A stretch of DNA of 64,000 nt from Deltaproteobacteria bacterium (GTDB taxonomy: Bacteria; JADJOY01): contig JADJOY010000010.1 of NCBI GenBank assembly GCA_016713535.1, positions 1-64,000 of the forward strand, written 5' to 3'. This document shows positions 1 to 7,821 of this stretch, piece by piece. The notes under the pieces are model-generated. The model had not been told where the DNA came from and did not search any database. It saw nothing but the letters and a program-made list of their open reading frames with translations. The position numbers were made by a program, and so were the translations under genes. Positions within the stretch are counted from its first letter, which is position 1. Every line of letters starts with the position of its first letter.

Positions 1-2
1 TC

Positions 3-137
3 GCGCCTTCGAGCGCGGTGCGTAGCTGCGACAAATTTGTAACAAGCGGCCCCTGTTCGGGCCCGTTCAGCCCTACTGGGCCGTCTCCACCTGGTCCGGA
101 ATCGCTGGTATTTGTGGGCTGGCGCAGGCTGCCGTAA
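3..137 (+). other. 3' end of an open frame entering from the left edge
   Basis: An open frame enters at the window edge and stops with TAA at 135-137, giving a 44-residue tail that contains CDKFVTSG and ends in VFVGWRRLP. It stops just before the tmRNA-like sequence at 150-172, which is where an integrase or other island gene would end beside an attachment site. No domain is visible in this short tail, so identity as an integrase C-terminus is only a guess from position. Confidence 0.22.
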
Positions 138-149
138 GCCCCGAATCGA

Positions 150-172
150 TTCGATTCCCGCCGCCTCCACCA
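150..172 (+). other. tmRNA 3'-end copy, candidate attachment site
   Basis: The sequence TTCGATTCCCGCCGCC followed by TCCACCA matches the T-loop, acceptor strand and CCA tail typical of ssrA (tmRNA), including an acceptor CGCCTCC that would form the G3-U pair with a GGGGGCG 5' end. The bases just upstream (ATCGA) do not pair with CCCGC to make a T-stem, and no tag-peptide frame ending in an ALAA-like sequence is seen upstream. This is therefore not a functional tmRNA end. A duplicated ssrA 3' end is the usual scar of an element integrated at that gene. Confidence 0.4.
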
Positions 173-493
173 GAAATCAGCTGCGAATTCAGGTTCTTGG
201 CGAATCGCCGCGGACCGTCTCCAGGATCTCTCCAGATTTTTTCGGGGATCGAGGGCTCCAGGACGGGTCCTGGGGGTGGTGGCCTGTTCCCTCGTGCCCC
301 CACCCGAGCTCGGTGAACCGCCCGTCGATGCGCCACCGGCTGGCTCCACTGGGGCGGTCCCCTCGCCACGGGACACCCCGGTCGACCGAGGACCAGCGCG
401 CGCTTGGTGCGCCTGCGTCTCGACGTCCAGACATCGACTCCGGTGGCGAGCCCGCCTGTCGAAGGCTGCGAGAACCGAAAGGCGACCGACCGC
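173..493. other. Intergenic, no gene recognised
   Basis: Open frames here are high-G+C shadows without ribosome binding sites. It lies between the tmRNA-like scar and the stop codon of the leftward NPYG-repeat gene. No repeat or RNA gene was recognised. Confidence 0.4.
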
Positions 494-1120
494 CTACTCG
501 CCGTAGATCTCGAGTCCGCTGCCGTACGGGTTGTTCGGGCTGTCGGTCTGGAACGGACTGCCTGCGCCGAACTTGTTGTGGATGCTGTCCGAGGAAAACG
601 GGCTTCCGTAGCGGCCGTACGGGTTCGACACCGAGTCGGGATCGTACGGGTTGGCGCTGAGCTTCCCGCGGTAGTTGCCCTGGCTGTCGTAGAGCTTGGG
701 CGCGTCGGTCGCGTACGGGTTCGTGGCGGACTTCGACGAAGACGGGCTGCCGTACGTCCCGAACGGATTCTTCACTCCGTCGGCCCGGAATGGACTGCCG
801 GCGCCGTAGGGATTCGCCGTCGAGTTAGGATCGTACGGATTCGCGCTCAGGTTGCCGAGATACTCGCGCTTCGTCGGCGCCGCGGTGCTGGGTTCGACTG
901 CTTGCGGATCGAACGTCTGGACATGCGAACCACCGGTGTTCGCCCGGCTCCGCCAGGTCGGCTTCAGCCCCGTGTCGACTCGAGCACCGCGCTGCCATCC
1001 CAACGGCTGAGGTTGGGATCCGTTGGCGGTCGAATGTGGCTCCGGACCGTCGCCCTCACCTGCGTACACCGGCGGGCTGGCGAGGAGGATCGCGACAAGA
1101 GCGCCTGCCAAGAACCTCAT
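494..1120 (-). CDS. Secreted NPYG-repeat protein, unknown function
   Basis: A 208-residue protein with a clear signal peptide (hydrophobic residues 4-20, likely cleaved after VYA). From about residue 85 it is built of short Asn-Pro-Tyr-Gly repeats: variants of NPYDPxS, NPYGxYGSPF and NPFG recur to the C-terminus, and two copies of LSANPYDP mark a larger internal duplication. The chosen ATG follows an AGGAGGG ribosome binding site. No catalytic motif is visible. Such Tyr/Pro/Gly/Asn repeats suggest an extended extracellular or wall-linked structure (inference). It is the only gene beside the tmRNA-like scar, so it may belong to an integrated element. Confidence 0.75.
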   Translation of the reverse strand: MRFLAGALVAILLASPPVYAGEGDGPEPHSTANGSQPQPLGWQRGARVDTGLKPTWRSRANTGGSHVQTFDPQAVEPSTAAPTKREYLGNLSANPYDPNSTANPYGAGSPFRADGVKNPFGTYGSPSSSKSATNPYATDAPKLYDSQGNYRGKLSANPYDPDSVSNPYGRYGSPFSSDSIHNKFGAGSPFQTDSPNNPYGSGLEIYGE

Positions 1121-1394
1121 TCGGCCCTCCTGGGTCGTGCTGACGACGAAGCTACTCCAGTCGCCGGCACCGTGCGACCGCGCTGGGGACCACGAATCGG
1201 TGGCGCGCCGTGCAAACGCGGACGCAGGAAGAAGTCGCAGCGACTCACCCCGGGCACCCTCGATCCAGCAGGTGCTGGGCTCCCGGTGACCGCATCCCGC
1301 GACGCGGCGGCGGGCGGCGCGAGACCGGGCGCGGGCTCACCCGAAACCGGCGCGGACCCCGGCGGATCGCGAAGCCTGAACGGCCTCGCAGCCG

Positions 1395-1850
1395 CTACGC
1401 CTGGGCCGACCCGGCGCCGCGGGCGCGCCGAGATCGGGTGCGCCTGGCGCACAGCGCGAGCAGCGCGGGCACGACGGCGGCGGCCGCGCCACCGCCCCTC
1501 GCCACGCCGTTGCAGCCGGGCAGTTCTTCGGTGTGCGGGATTGCGAGCACGAAGGTTCCCGCGGGGCAGTAGGCCACGGACTGGTTGACGGACCACTCGC
1601 CGAAGGCGGTTCCGCCGGTGCAGCGGATCTCGACCTGCACTTCACAGCCGAGGGTTTCGTTCACCACCACACTCGGGTTGCCGATCGCGCCCCACGAGTA
1701 GTCGCAGTCCGGGTCCACGGCGCTCACGCCGACGTCCAGTCCCGGTTCCGCGGAGTCGCCGTCCGCGACGGCGGCGCTGGGCGCGAGCGCGCAGAGCGCG
1801 ATGGTGAGCAGGCTCGAGAGCGAAACGGATCTCATCGCAGGCTTGGACAT
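1395..1850 (-). CDS. Secreted protein with C-terminal sorting tail
   Basis: A 151-residue protein with an N-terminal signal peptide (LLTIALCALAPSAAVA) and a mature region with four Cys residues (DPDCDYSW, LGCEV, IRCTGG, AYCPAG). The C-terminus has a Cys-containing Gly-rich stretch (GCNGVARGGG), a hydrophobic helix, then an Arg cluster (ARRTRSRRARG). This organisation resembles MYXO-CTERM/PEP-CTERM sorting signals, which are anchored in the membrane and processed by a dedicated protease. The function of the mature domain is not recognised. A similar tail ends the glycosidase at 12945-14805. Confidence 0.65.
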   Translation of the reverse strand: MSKPAMRSVSLSSLLTIALCALAPSAAVADGDSAEPGLDVGVSAVDPDCDYSWGAIGNPSVVVNETLGCEVQVEIRCTGGTAFGEWSVNQSVAYCPAGTFVLAIPHTEELPGCNGVARGGGAAAAVVPALLALCARRTRSRRARGAGSAQA

Positions 1851-1981
1851 CGTCCACTCCCGTCGGGTTGAAGGCGCACGAGCCTACCTCACCGTGCCAC
1901 GACGCCGCGCAGCGCTACGACATCGGTGTGCTGCGCAGGGCGCTCGGGCTCGCCGACTGACTCGGGCACCCGGGTCGGCGC

Positions 1982-2539
1982 TCACGCGGCCTTGGGGTCC
2001 TTCCGAGCGAGGCCGAAGTACGCCATCCGCAGCGCGAGGAAGAACGCGGGCAGGGCGAAGACCAGGAACGGGCTGAGCGCGCCGCTCGGCTCGTAGGGCC
2101 GTGGGATCGCGGCGATCACCAGCGCGACGCCGAGCACAGCGCTCACCCTCGCGACCTTTCGGTTCGGGACGCCGCTCGGCGTCGGCGCGCGCGCGAGCCG
2201 GTAGCCCACCACGAGGAAGCCGACTGCCAGCGCCGACAGGATGTAGAACGTCTCGTCGATGACGCGGACCTGGACCAGCCGGAAGACCATCCCCGCCCCG
2301 AGCAGCGCCGCGGTGACCTTCGCGAACGAGGCCGCGTACTCGTCCGCGTAGGCGAGCGCGCCGGCCGCGAGGCCGATCTGGACGAGGCCCTGGATCCGGA
2401 TGAACAGCACGGGCAGATCGTCCTCGGTCACCCACTTCGGATCCGCGAGCAGCACCGACGACGGCAGGATGAGCTCCTGGAGGCCGTCCTTCGCCAACAT
2501 CAGCGCGCAAGCGGCCTGGAGGATCCGGATCGGGCGCAT
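1982..2539 (-). CDS. Four-helix integral membrane protein, unknown
   Basis: A 185-residue protein starting MRPIRILQAACAL. This ATG is preferred over upstream in-frame starts because GAGGGAGC precedes it and the upstream extension is charged shadow sequence. It has about four or five hydrophobic segments (for example LVQIGLAAGALAY, ILSALAVGFLVVGY, VSAVLGVALVIAAI, LVFALPAFFLALRMAYFG), so it sits in the inner membrane. The size and topology recall DoxX-like or DUF4345-like proteins, but no diagnostic motif was seen. It runs divergently from the HEAT-repeat gene. Confidence 0.6.
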   Translation of the reverse strand: MRPIRILQAACALMLAKDGLQELILPSSVLLADPKWVTEDDLPVLFIRIQGLVQIGLAAGALAYADEYAASFAKVTAALLGAGMVFRLVQVRVIDETFYILSALAVGFLVVGYRLARAPTPSGVPNRKVARVSAVLGVALVIAAIPRPYEPSGALSPFLVFALPAFFLALRMAYFGLARKDPKAA

Positions 2540-2751
2540 GCTCCCTCGCTGGCGGCACGGGGAACCCGCGCGGTGCCGCACGCGGACGAAGCACCTGTTT
2601 GCCACAACTCGCCGTGACGGTCCATGCGGGGGGTTCGTGGGTGGTGGGTTCGTCGGGCGAAGAGCCGGCCTTCGAGTCGCGAGCGCGAACGCGACCCGCC
2701 ACCGGTTCGTGCCATGCTCCGCGGCCACCGAACGCACGCGAGGATCGAGCC

Positions 2752-4053
2752 ATGTCGAAGACTTCCCAGAAGCTGAAGGCGCTGGAGCGGACCCCACCCT
2801 GGGAGTGGCCGGAGCACGCGGGCGCGACCTTGCTCGGCGCGCTGCGGGATCGCGGCGCCGCCGCGGACGACCGCGTCCTGGCGGCGGAGCTGGCGGGCGA
2901 GGGGGTGGCGATGGACGACGCGCTGGCGAAGGCGCTGGTGGCCGTGGTGCGCGGCGCGGACGAGCCCGACGAGCTGAGCGCGACCGCGGCGATCGCGCTC
3001 GGGCCGACCCTCGAGCTCTGCGAGACCGAAGGCTTCGACGAAGACGACGACATGAACGACGCGCCGATCTCCGAGCGCACCTTCGGCGAGGTCCGGCAGG
3101 CGCTGCGCGCCACCTTCGACGACCCGAACACTCCGAAGCTCGTGCGCCGCCGCGTGCTCGAGGGCGCGGTGCGTGCGCCGCAGGACTGGCAGCGGGACGC
3201 GATCCGCGCCGCCTACGTGAGCGACGACTCCGAGTGGCGCCTCACCGCGGTCTTCTGCATGCGCTTCGTGCAGGGCTTCGACGAGCAGATCCTCGCTTCG
3301 CTCGAGAGCCCGGACACCGAGGTCGAGGCCGAGGCGGTCCGCGCCGCCGGGGAGTGGGGGCTCGTGGCGGCGGCGCCGCACGTGCTCCGCCTGCTCCGGA
3401 CGAAGGGCACCGAGAAGGGGCTGCTCGTCGCCGCCCTCGCCGCGGTCGCCACGGTGAGCCGCGAGGAGGCGCTCGAGCTGCTTCCGGACTTCGAGAGCTC
3501 CGACGATCCGGAGATCGTCGAAGCGGCCGAAGAGGCCACCCATCTGGCGCAGATCGACTGGAACGCCGATCTCGGCGGCGAAGAAGACGAAGACGACGAC
3601 GAGCCCCCCTCTGAGCCGGCGACGGGGGATGGAACCCCCGTCCAGGGGGCGGGCCCCCCGGCCGGCGGGGGGGGGGGGGGGGGGCGGGGGGGGGGGGCGG
3701 GGGGGGGGGCCCGGGCCGGGGCGGCCCGGGCCGGGCCCCGGCCGGGGGCCTACGACTTCAGGACGGTCGAGCCGCCTCGACGTCCGGACGCGGAGTTTCG
3801 CAGGGCGGGGGCCTCCGCGCCCCCGCCAGCCGCGGGTCGTGGCGCCGGCGCGTTCGAGGATCCCAGCGGCGGGACGATGCGTCGCACGTGTGGGCCAGGC
3901 CCGTCCCACGACGGGGGATGGAACCCCCGTCGCTACGATGGCCTTCGTGGCTCCGGGCTCAGAAGAACGCGAGATGAAACGGCAGGCGCTCGTGGCGGGG
4001 CGAGCGGTCCAGAGCGCCGTCCGGCGGGCCGGCTGGTGAGCGCGGGCTCGTAA
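2752..4053 (+). CDS. HEAT-repeat protein; 3' end corrupted
   Basis: The first 285 or so codons form an all-helical, acidic protein with HEAT/PBS-lyase-like repeats (about residues 120-265: paired helices with RRRVLEGAVRAP, EVEAEAVRAAGEWG, ALAAVATVSREEALELL). Such folds are usually protein-binding scaffolds. The ATG follows AGGATCGAGCC. The acidic tail (EEDEDDDEPP) should end near 3614: one extra C in the C-run at 3604-3609 would bring TGA 3612-3614 into frame. As written, the frame instead runs through REP palindromes and poly-G to 4053, and that part is not real protein. Partner unknown. Confidence 0.65.
   Translation: MSKTSQKLKALERTPPWEWPEHAGATLLGALRDRGAAADDRVLAAELAGEGVAMDDALAKALVAVVRGADEPDELSATAAIALGPTLELCETEGFDEDDDMNDAPISERTFGEVRQALRATFDDPNTPKLVRRRVLEGAVRAPQDWQRDAIRAAYVSDDSEWRLTAVFCMRFVQGFDEQILASLESPDTEVEAEAVRAAGEWGLVAAAPHVLRLLRTKGTEKGLLVAALAAVATVSREEALELLPDFESSDDPEIVEAAEEATHLAQIDWNADLGGEEDEDDDEPPSEPATGDGTPVQGAGPPAGGGGGGGRGGGAGGGARAGAARAGPRPGAYDFRTVEPPRRPDAEFRRAGASAPPPAAGRGAGAFEDPSGGTMRRTCGPGPSHDGGWNPRRYDGLRGSGLRRTRDETAGARGGASGPERRPAGRLVSAGS
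3621..3931. repeat. REP palindromes (families B and C) flanking a poly-G run
   Basis: Two copies of GGGGGATGGAACCCCC lie at about 3621-3642 and 3910-3931. A second palindrome, GCGGGGGCCTCCGCGCCCCC, lies at about 3801-3830. Between them, about 3660-3740 consists of long G runs broken by single C residues and GGGCCCGGGCC blocks. That block is unlikely to be genuine and is best read as a failed assembly of another GC-rich hairpin. The same B-C pair recurs, in the order B then C, at 53449-53534. Confidence 0.7.
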
Positions 4054-4428
4054 CGAGCCGGAGCAGGCGGTGGTTCGATCGCGGCCGATCGAGAGCAGGG
4101 CCGCGAGGACGAGCGGCGCGATCGGGGACAGCGATCGGATCCGCGCGGCGAGGTCGGGTGTTGCGCATGGCGGGTGTCTCCTCGGCGCGAGTGTGAGCGG
4201 TGCGCGACCACGGCACCCAGCGATTTGCGACGAGCGGCGCGCGCGACGTGACGAGCGACGAGCCGCGCCGACGGATGGCGACCGCCGCGTGACTTCGCCG
4301 CGGGCGCCGCGGCGGCGCGCCGCCGCGGGCACCACCCGTCGCGCGTAGCCGCCGTTCGTCGTCCACCTTCCGCTGTTCGTCGCGAGCGGCTTCGCGGCGC
4401 GCTGCCCGCGGAGCACAATCGGGCGGCC
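4054..4428. other. Intergenic, no confident gene
   Basis: Region upstream of the sensor kinase. A leftward ATG at 4167 has a GAGGAG box, but its frame is Arg/Pro-rich shadow sequence. A neighbouring leftward frame over the same bases encodes SPIAPLVLAALLSIG, a possible short membrane helix, but lacks a start codon. Nothing here is annotated as a gene. Confidence 0.4.
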
Positions 4429-5532
4429 ATGGCGATCGCCACTCCATCCGCGCCTCCCCCACCCCGCCGCGGGCTCGCGCGCGTCTTCGCGCCGCGGCGC
4501 CTCGCCGCGGTGGCGATCGCCGCCGCGGTCGTCAGTCTCTTCATCTGGCCGGGCTGGCAGTCGCGCTACGTGATCCTCTACGGCCGCCTGCTGTTCGTGG
4601 GCCTGTGGATGCTCCTCTCCTTCGGCGTGCTCGAGGTGTGGCCCGCGCGGCTGCCGCGCTGGCTCGCGCGCTGGGGGCTGCAGGTGATGGGCGTCGCGGC
4701 GACGGTGCCGTTCGCGGCGATCACCGTGTACGCGTTCATGACGCCCTCCGACCCGCCGTTCTGGGAGGACACGCTGCGGCTCACGGGCTTCGGCTTGCTG
4801 AACCTGTTCGGGCTGCTGGTCGGACCGTGGATGGCGGTGTCGGCGGTGTTCCGCCAGATCACCGGCGCCGCCGAGCACCAAGCGCTCACCTTCGAGCTCA
4901 CGCGCAGCGAGCTCGAGCGCAAGGCCGCCGACTCGCAGCTCAGGCTCTTGCAGGCGCGCGTCGAGCCGCACTTCCTCTTCAACACCCTCGCCAACGTGCG
5001 CGAGCTGGTCGACGCGGGCTCGCCGCAGGCGAGCCCGGTGCTCGCGAGCCTGATCGCCTACCTGCGCGCGGCGGTGCCGCGGCTCGAAGAGGCCACCTCC
5101 ACGGTCGAGCGCGAGCTCGAGCTGGTGCGCGCGTACCTCGAGGTGATGCAGATGCGGATGCCCGATCGCCTCCAGTACGTGATCGTCGCCGACGACGCCG
5201 CCCGCGCTCTCGCGTGCCCGCCGACCACGCTGCTCACGCTGGTCGAGAACGCAGTTCGCCACGGCATCGACCCGAGCGAGGACGGCGGACGGATCGAGGT
5301 GCGGGCGAGCGTGCGCGGCGAGCGGCTGCTGGCGCAGGTCCTCGACACCGGCGTGGGGCTAGCCGCAAGCGGCCGGGCCGGGTCGCTCGGCACCGGGCTC
5401 ACGACGCTGCGCGAGCGGCTCGCGCTCACCTTCGGCGGCGCCGAGAACGTGCGCGTGACGCTGGTGGCCGTCGAGCCGCGCGGCACCTGCGCCGAGGTCG
5501 AGCTGCCGGCGCGAAGGGACGGTGGCGCATGA
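4429..5532 (+). CDS. LytS-family sensor histidine kinase
   Basis: A 367-residue membrane kinase. Residues about 25-145 hold four or so transmembrane helices. A short coiled linker (QALTFELTRSELERKAADSQLRLLQ) leads into the His_kinase domain with the phosphoacceptor motif EPHFLFNTLAN (His181) and then a HATPase_c domain with ENAVRHGI (N box) and DTGVGL (G box). LytS/AlgZ kinases phosphorylate LytTR regulators, and the next gene, overlapping by ATGA, is exactly that. The sensed signal is not evident; the helices lack a recognisable ligand domain. Confidence 0.93.
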   Translation: MAIATPSAPPPPRRGLARVFAPRRLAAVAIAAAVVSLFIWPGWQSRYVILYGRLLFVGLWMLLSFGVLEVWPARLPRWLARWGLQVMGVAATVPFAAITVYAFMTPSDPPFWEDTLRLTGFGLLNLFGLLVGPWMAVSAVFRQITGAAEHQALTFELTRSELERKAADSQLRLLQARVEPHFLFNTLANVRELVDAGSPQASPVLASLIAYLRAAVPRLEEATSTVERELELVRAYLEVMQMRMPDRLQYVIVADDAARALACPPTTLLTLVENAVRHGIDPSEDGGRIEVRASVRGERLLAQVLDTGVGLAASGRAGSLGTGLTTLRERLALTFGGAENVRVTLVAVEPRGTCAEVELPARRDGGA

Positions 5533-6323
5533 GCGAGCGACGCCCCACCGCGCTGATCGCCGACGACGAGCCGCTGCTCCGGAGCTCGCTCGCGCGGCTG
5601 CTCGCCAAGGCGTGGCCCGAGCTCGAGATCGTGGTGGAGGCGCGAAACGGCCGCGAGGCCGTGGAGCGGTTCGAGGAGCTCGCACCCGACGTGTGTTTCC
5701 TCGACGTCCACATGCCCGGGCTCTCCGGGGTCGAGGCGGCGCGCTTCATCGGACGGCGCGCGCACCTCGTGTTTGTGACGGCCTACGACCAGTACGCGGT
5801 GCAGGCGTTCGAGCACGGGGCCCTCGATTATCTGGTGAAGCCGGTCGAGCCGGCGCGCCTCGCGGACACGGTCGCGCGGCTGAAGGAACGGCTTGGCGCA
5901 GCGCACGCACCTCGCCCCGCCTCCGGCACCGAGGCGCTCCTCGACGCCCTCGCCGCGCGCCTCCGCAGGGACGGCGCGGCGCCCGTCCACCTGCGCTGGA
6001 TAAGGCTCTCGGTGGGCCCGAGCGTCCGCCTCGTCGCGATCGACGACGTCGACTACCTGCGCGCCGACGAGAAGTACACGCTGGTCGCGTGGCGCGACGG
6101 CGGGAAACCCGAGGAAGGGCTCATCCGCACCCCGCTCAAAGAGCTCTCGGCGCAACTCGACCCAGCACGCTTCGCGCAGGTCCATCGCTCGGTGATCGTC
6201 AACCTGCGCTCGATCCTGAACGTGACTCGCTCGTCCAACGAGACCGCCGAGATCCGCCTCAAGGGGCGCCCCGAGATCCTGCCGGTGAGCCGCAGCTACA
6301 CGCACCTCTTCCAGCAGATGTGA
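5529..6323 (+). CDS. LytTR-family response regulator
   Basis: A 264-residue regulator with a REC domain (about 6-125): acidic pair DDE near residue 13, phospho-acceptor Asp59 in FLDVHMPG, conserved Thr in FVTAYD and Lys in YLVKPVEP. A Pro/Ala linker follows, then a LytTR DNA-binding domain (about 165-264; DVDYLRADEKYT, QVHRSVIVNL, ILPVSRSYTHLF). The start ATG overlaps the kinase stop (ATGA), indicating translational coupling and a cognate pair. Targets are unknown; the hairpin and triple TGTAAAGC element just downstream could be a binding region for this or another regulator. Confidence 0.93.
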   Translation: MSERRPTALIADDEPLLRSSLARLLAKAWPELEIVVEARNGREAVERFEELAPDVCFLDVHMPGLSGVEAARFIGRRAHLVFVTAYDQYAVQAFEHGALDYLVKPVEPARLADTVARLKERLGAAHAPRPASGTEALLDALAARLRRDGAAPVHLRWIRLSVGPSVRLVAIDDVDYLRADEKYTLVAWRDGGKPEEGLIRTPLKELSAQLDPARFAQVHRSVIVNLRSILNVTRSSNETAEIRLKGRPEILPVSRSYTHLFQQM

Positions 6324-6627
6324 GGGCCGGTGCGCTCGACACGGGCCCTCGGCCGGCCCCATCTGTAAAGCACTTGCTATACAAAATCGTCCGGCTGATG
6401 CTTTACAGCTTTTGTAAAGCTTAAGCTCCACAGACGATTTTCGCGCCTTTCCCGGCAAAATCAGGCTTTTTTGGGCCCCACAGAGCCCCCCAGGGGGCAC
6501 GAATCCGGGGCCGGATGGGGCAAGGATTGGGGCTGGCGCGGGTACGAACTGCTGGGTCGGCCCGGGCCAACGTCGGGATCGGCGGCGCAGCGGTTGCACC
6601 TCTCGTGGCGGAGAGGAGCGGGGCGCC
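6324..6627. promoter_or_regulatory. AT-rich regulatory island with TGTAAAGC dyads
   Basis: Between the LytTR regulator and the SDR gene, about 6361-6480 is far richer in A/T than its surroundings. It carries TGTAAAGC (6364-6371), GCTTTACA (6400-6407) and TGTAAAGC (6413-6420). The last two form a perfect 8-bp inverted repeat around GCTTT. The first copy is a direct repeat of the third. This is typical of a repressor or activator operator. The rest (GGGCCCCACAGAGCCCC, 6473-6489) is a GC-rich imperfect palindrome. Confidence 0.5.
6400..6420. promoter_or_regulatory. Inverted repeat GCTTTACA-N5-TGTAAAGC
   Basis: A perfect 8-bp dyad with a 5-base spacer in an AT-rich patch, 208 bases before the SDR start codon. 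There is no T-tract immediately after it, so an operator is more likely than an intrinsic terminator, although it could also form an RNA hairpin after the LytTR gene. Confidence 0.45.
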
Positions 6628-7707
6628 ATGCGAGTCGTGATCACGGGTGCGACGGGAAACGTCGGGACGAGCTTGATCGAGGTGCTCGCGAGCGAGCCCG
6701 CGGTGACCGAGATCGTGGGCTTGGCGCGGCGGCGTCCCCGCATCGACCTGCCCAAGACGCGCTGGGTCGAGGCGGACGTGGGCTGCGACCACCTCACCGC
6801 GCACTTCGAGGGTGCGGGCGCGGTGGTCCACCTCGCGTGGCTCATCCAGCCCGAGCGGGACGAGGCGCTCCTCGAGCGCAGCAACGTCGCCGGCAGCGCC
6901 CGCGTCTTCGCCGCCGCGCGCGAGGCGCGGGTGCCGATCCTGGTGCACGCGTCCTCGGTTGGCGCCTACTCGCCTTCGCCCCACGACCGGCGCGTCGACG
7001 AGTCGTGGCCGACCAGCGGCATCGCGACCTCGCTCTACTCGCGCCAGAAGTCCGCCGTGGAGCGCGAGCTCGACGGGTTCGAGCTCGCCCACCCGGAGGT
7101 CCGTGTGGTGCGGCTGCGACCGGCGCTGATCTTCAAGCGCGCCTCGGCGTCGGAGCAGCGCCGCCTCTTCCTCGGGCCGCTCTTTCCCGCCTGGCTGTCG
7201 CGCCCGGGGCGCATCCCGGTGGTGCCGGCGCCGCGCGGGCTCTCGTTCCAGGCGGTGCACAGCCTCGACGTGGCGGCGGCCTATCACCTGGCGCTGACGC
7301 GCGACGTGCGCGGTGCATTCAACGTCGCGGGGGAGCCGGTGATCGACGGCGGCGCGCTCGCGACGCTGCTCGAGGCGAAGACGGTGGAGATCGCCGCCAG
7401 CCTGATGCGCGCGGCGATGACGATGGCGTGGCGGCTTCACCTCGAGCCGGCTTCACCGGGCTGGCTCGACATGGCGCTCACGGCGCCGTTGCTCGACACC
7501 ACCCGCGCCCGCGAGGTGCTGGGGTGGTCGCCGCGCCACCACGCCACCGACGTGTTGCTGGAGGTGCTGCACGGACTCCACGACCACGCGGGTTTCGACA
7601 CGCCGCCACTCCTGCCGGATCCGCCTCCGCGCAAGCGCGCCGCGGCGTTGCTCGGACGCCGCGCGACGCGGTCCGCGCCCATACCACCGCGACACCGCGC
7701 TTTGTAG
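6628..7707 (+). CDS. NAD-dependent epimerase/dehydratase (extended SDR)
   Basis: A 359-residue extended short-chain dehydrogenase. The N-terminal Rossmann motif GATGNVG (residues 7-13) binds NAD(P). A catalytic Ser-rich segment (HASSVGAYS) and the YSRQK motif (YxxxK) complete the active site. The substrate-binding half includes RLRPALIF and FNVAGEP. The C-terminal 40 residues are Arg/Pro-rich and not part of the fold. The start is supported by GGAGAGGAG. The substrate (nucleotide sugar, steroid or other) cannot be told from the sequence. Its stop codon lies inside the TTTGTAGAAA element at 7701-7710. Confidence 0.9.
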   Translation: MRVVITGATGNVGTSLIEVLASEPAVTEIVGLARRRPRIDLPKTRWVEADVGCDHLTAHFEGAGAVVHLAWLIQPERDEALLERSNVAGSARVFAAAREARVPILVHASSVGAYSPSPHDRRVDESWPTSGIATSLYSRQKSAVERELDGFELAHPEVRVVRLRPALIFKRASASEQRRLFLGPLFPAWLSRPGRIPVVPAPRGLSFQAVHSLDVAAAYHLALTRDVRGAFNVAGEPVIDGGALATLLEAKTVEIAASLMRAAMTMAWRLHLEPASPGWLDMALTAPLLDTTRAREVLGWSPRHHATDVLLEVLHGLHDHAGFDTPPLLPDPPPRKRAAALLGRRATRSAPIPPRHRAL

Positions 7708-7710
7708 AAA
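7701..7710 (+). promoter_or_regulatory. TTTGTAGAAA element (copy 1), upstream of DUF2188
   Basis: TTTGTAGAAA reading rightward, 111 bases before the GTG of the DUF2188 gene and overlapping the stop codon of the preceding SDR gene. It is one of five near-identical AT-rich 10-mers in a GC-rich window, each oriented toward a downstream gene. The core TTT-GTAG-AAA is a short dyad. Confidence 0.45.
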
Positions 7711-7821
7711 CGCGGCGGTGCGCCCGCGGGAACGGGCCGCACGACCGCATTTCACAGCCTTCTCGCTACGCGGACCCACGGCACGGAACTTGATGTTCGC
7801 GTCCCCGGTGGAGAGCTCGAC

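Noticed and set aside
1-172. A complete tmRNA gene
   Set aside because: Only the 3' end matches; no T-stem partner and no tag-peptide frame is present.
404-1588. Long rightward frame opposite the NPYG-repeat gene
   Set aside because: Product is Arg/Val/Ala-rich without a signal or domain; the opposite strand has a signal peptide, repeats and a good ribosome binding site.
3959-4544. Leftward frames starting at 4167, 4462 or 4544
   Set aside because: Arg/Pro-rich shadows; the one at 4167 has a GAGGAG box but no plausible protein, and the hydrophobic neighbour frame lacks a start.
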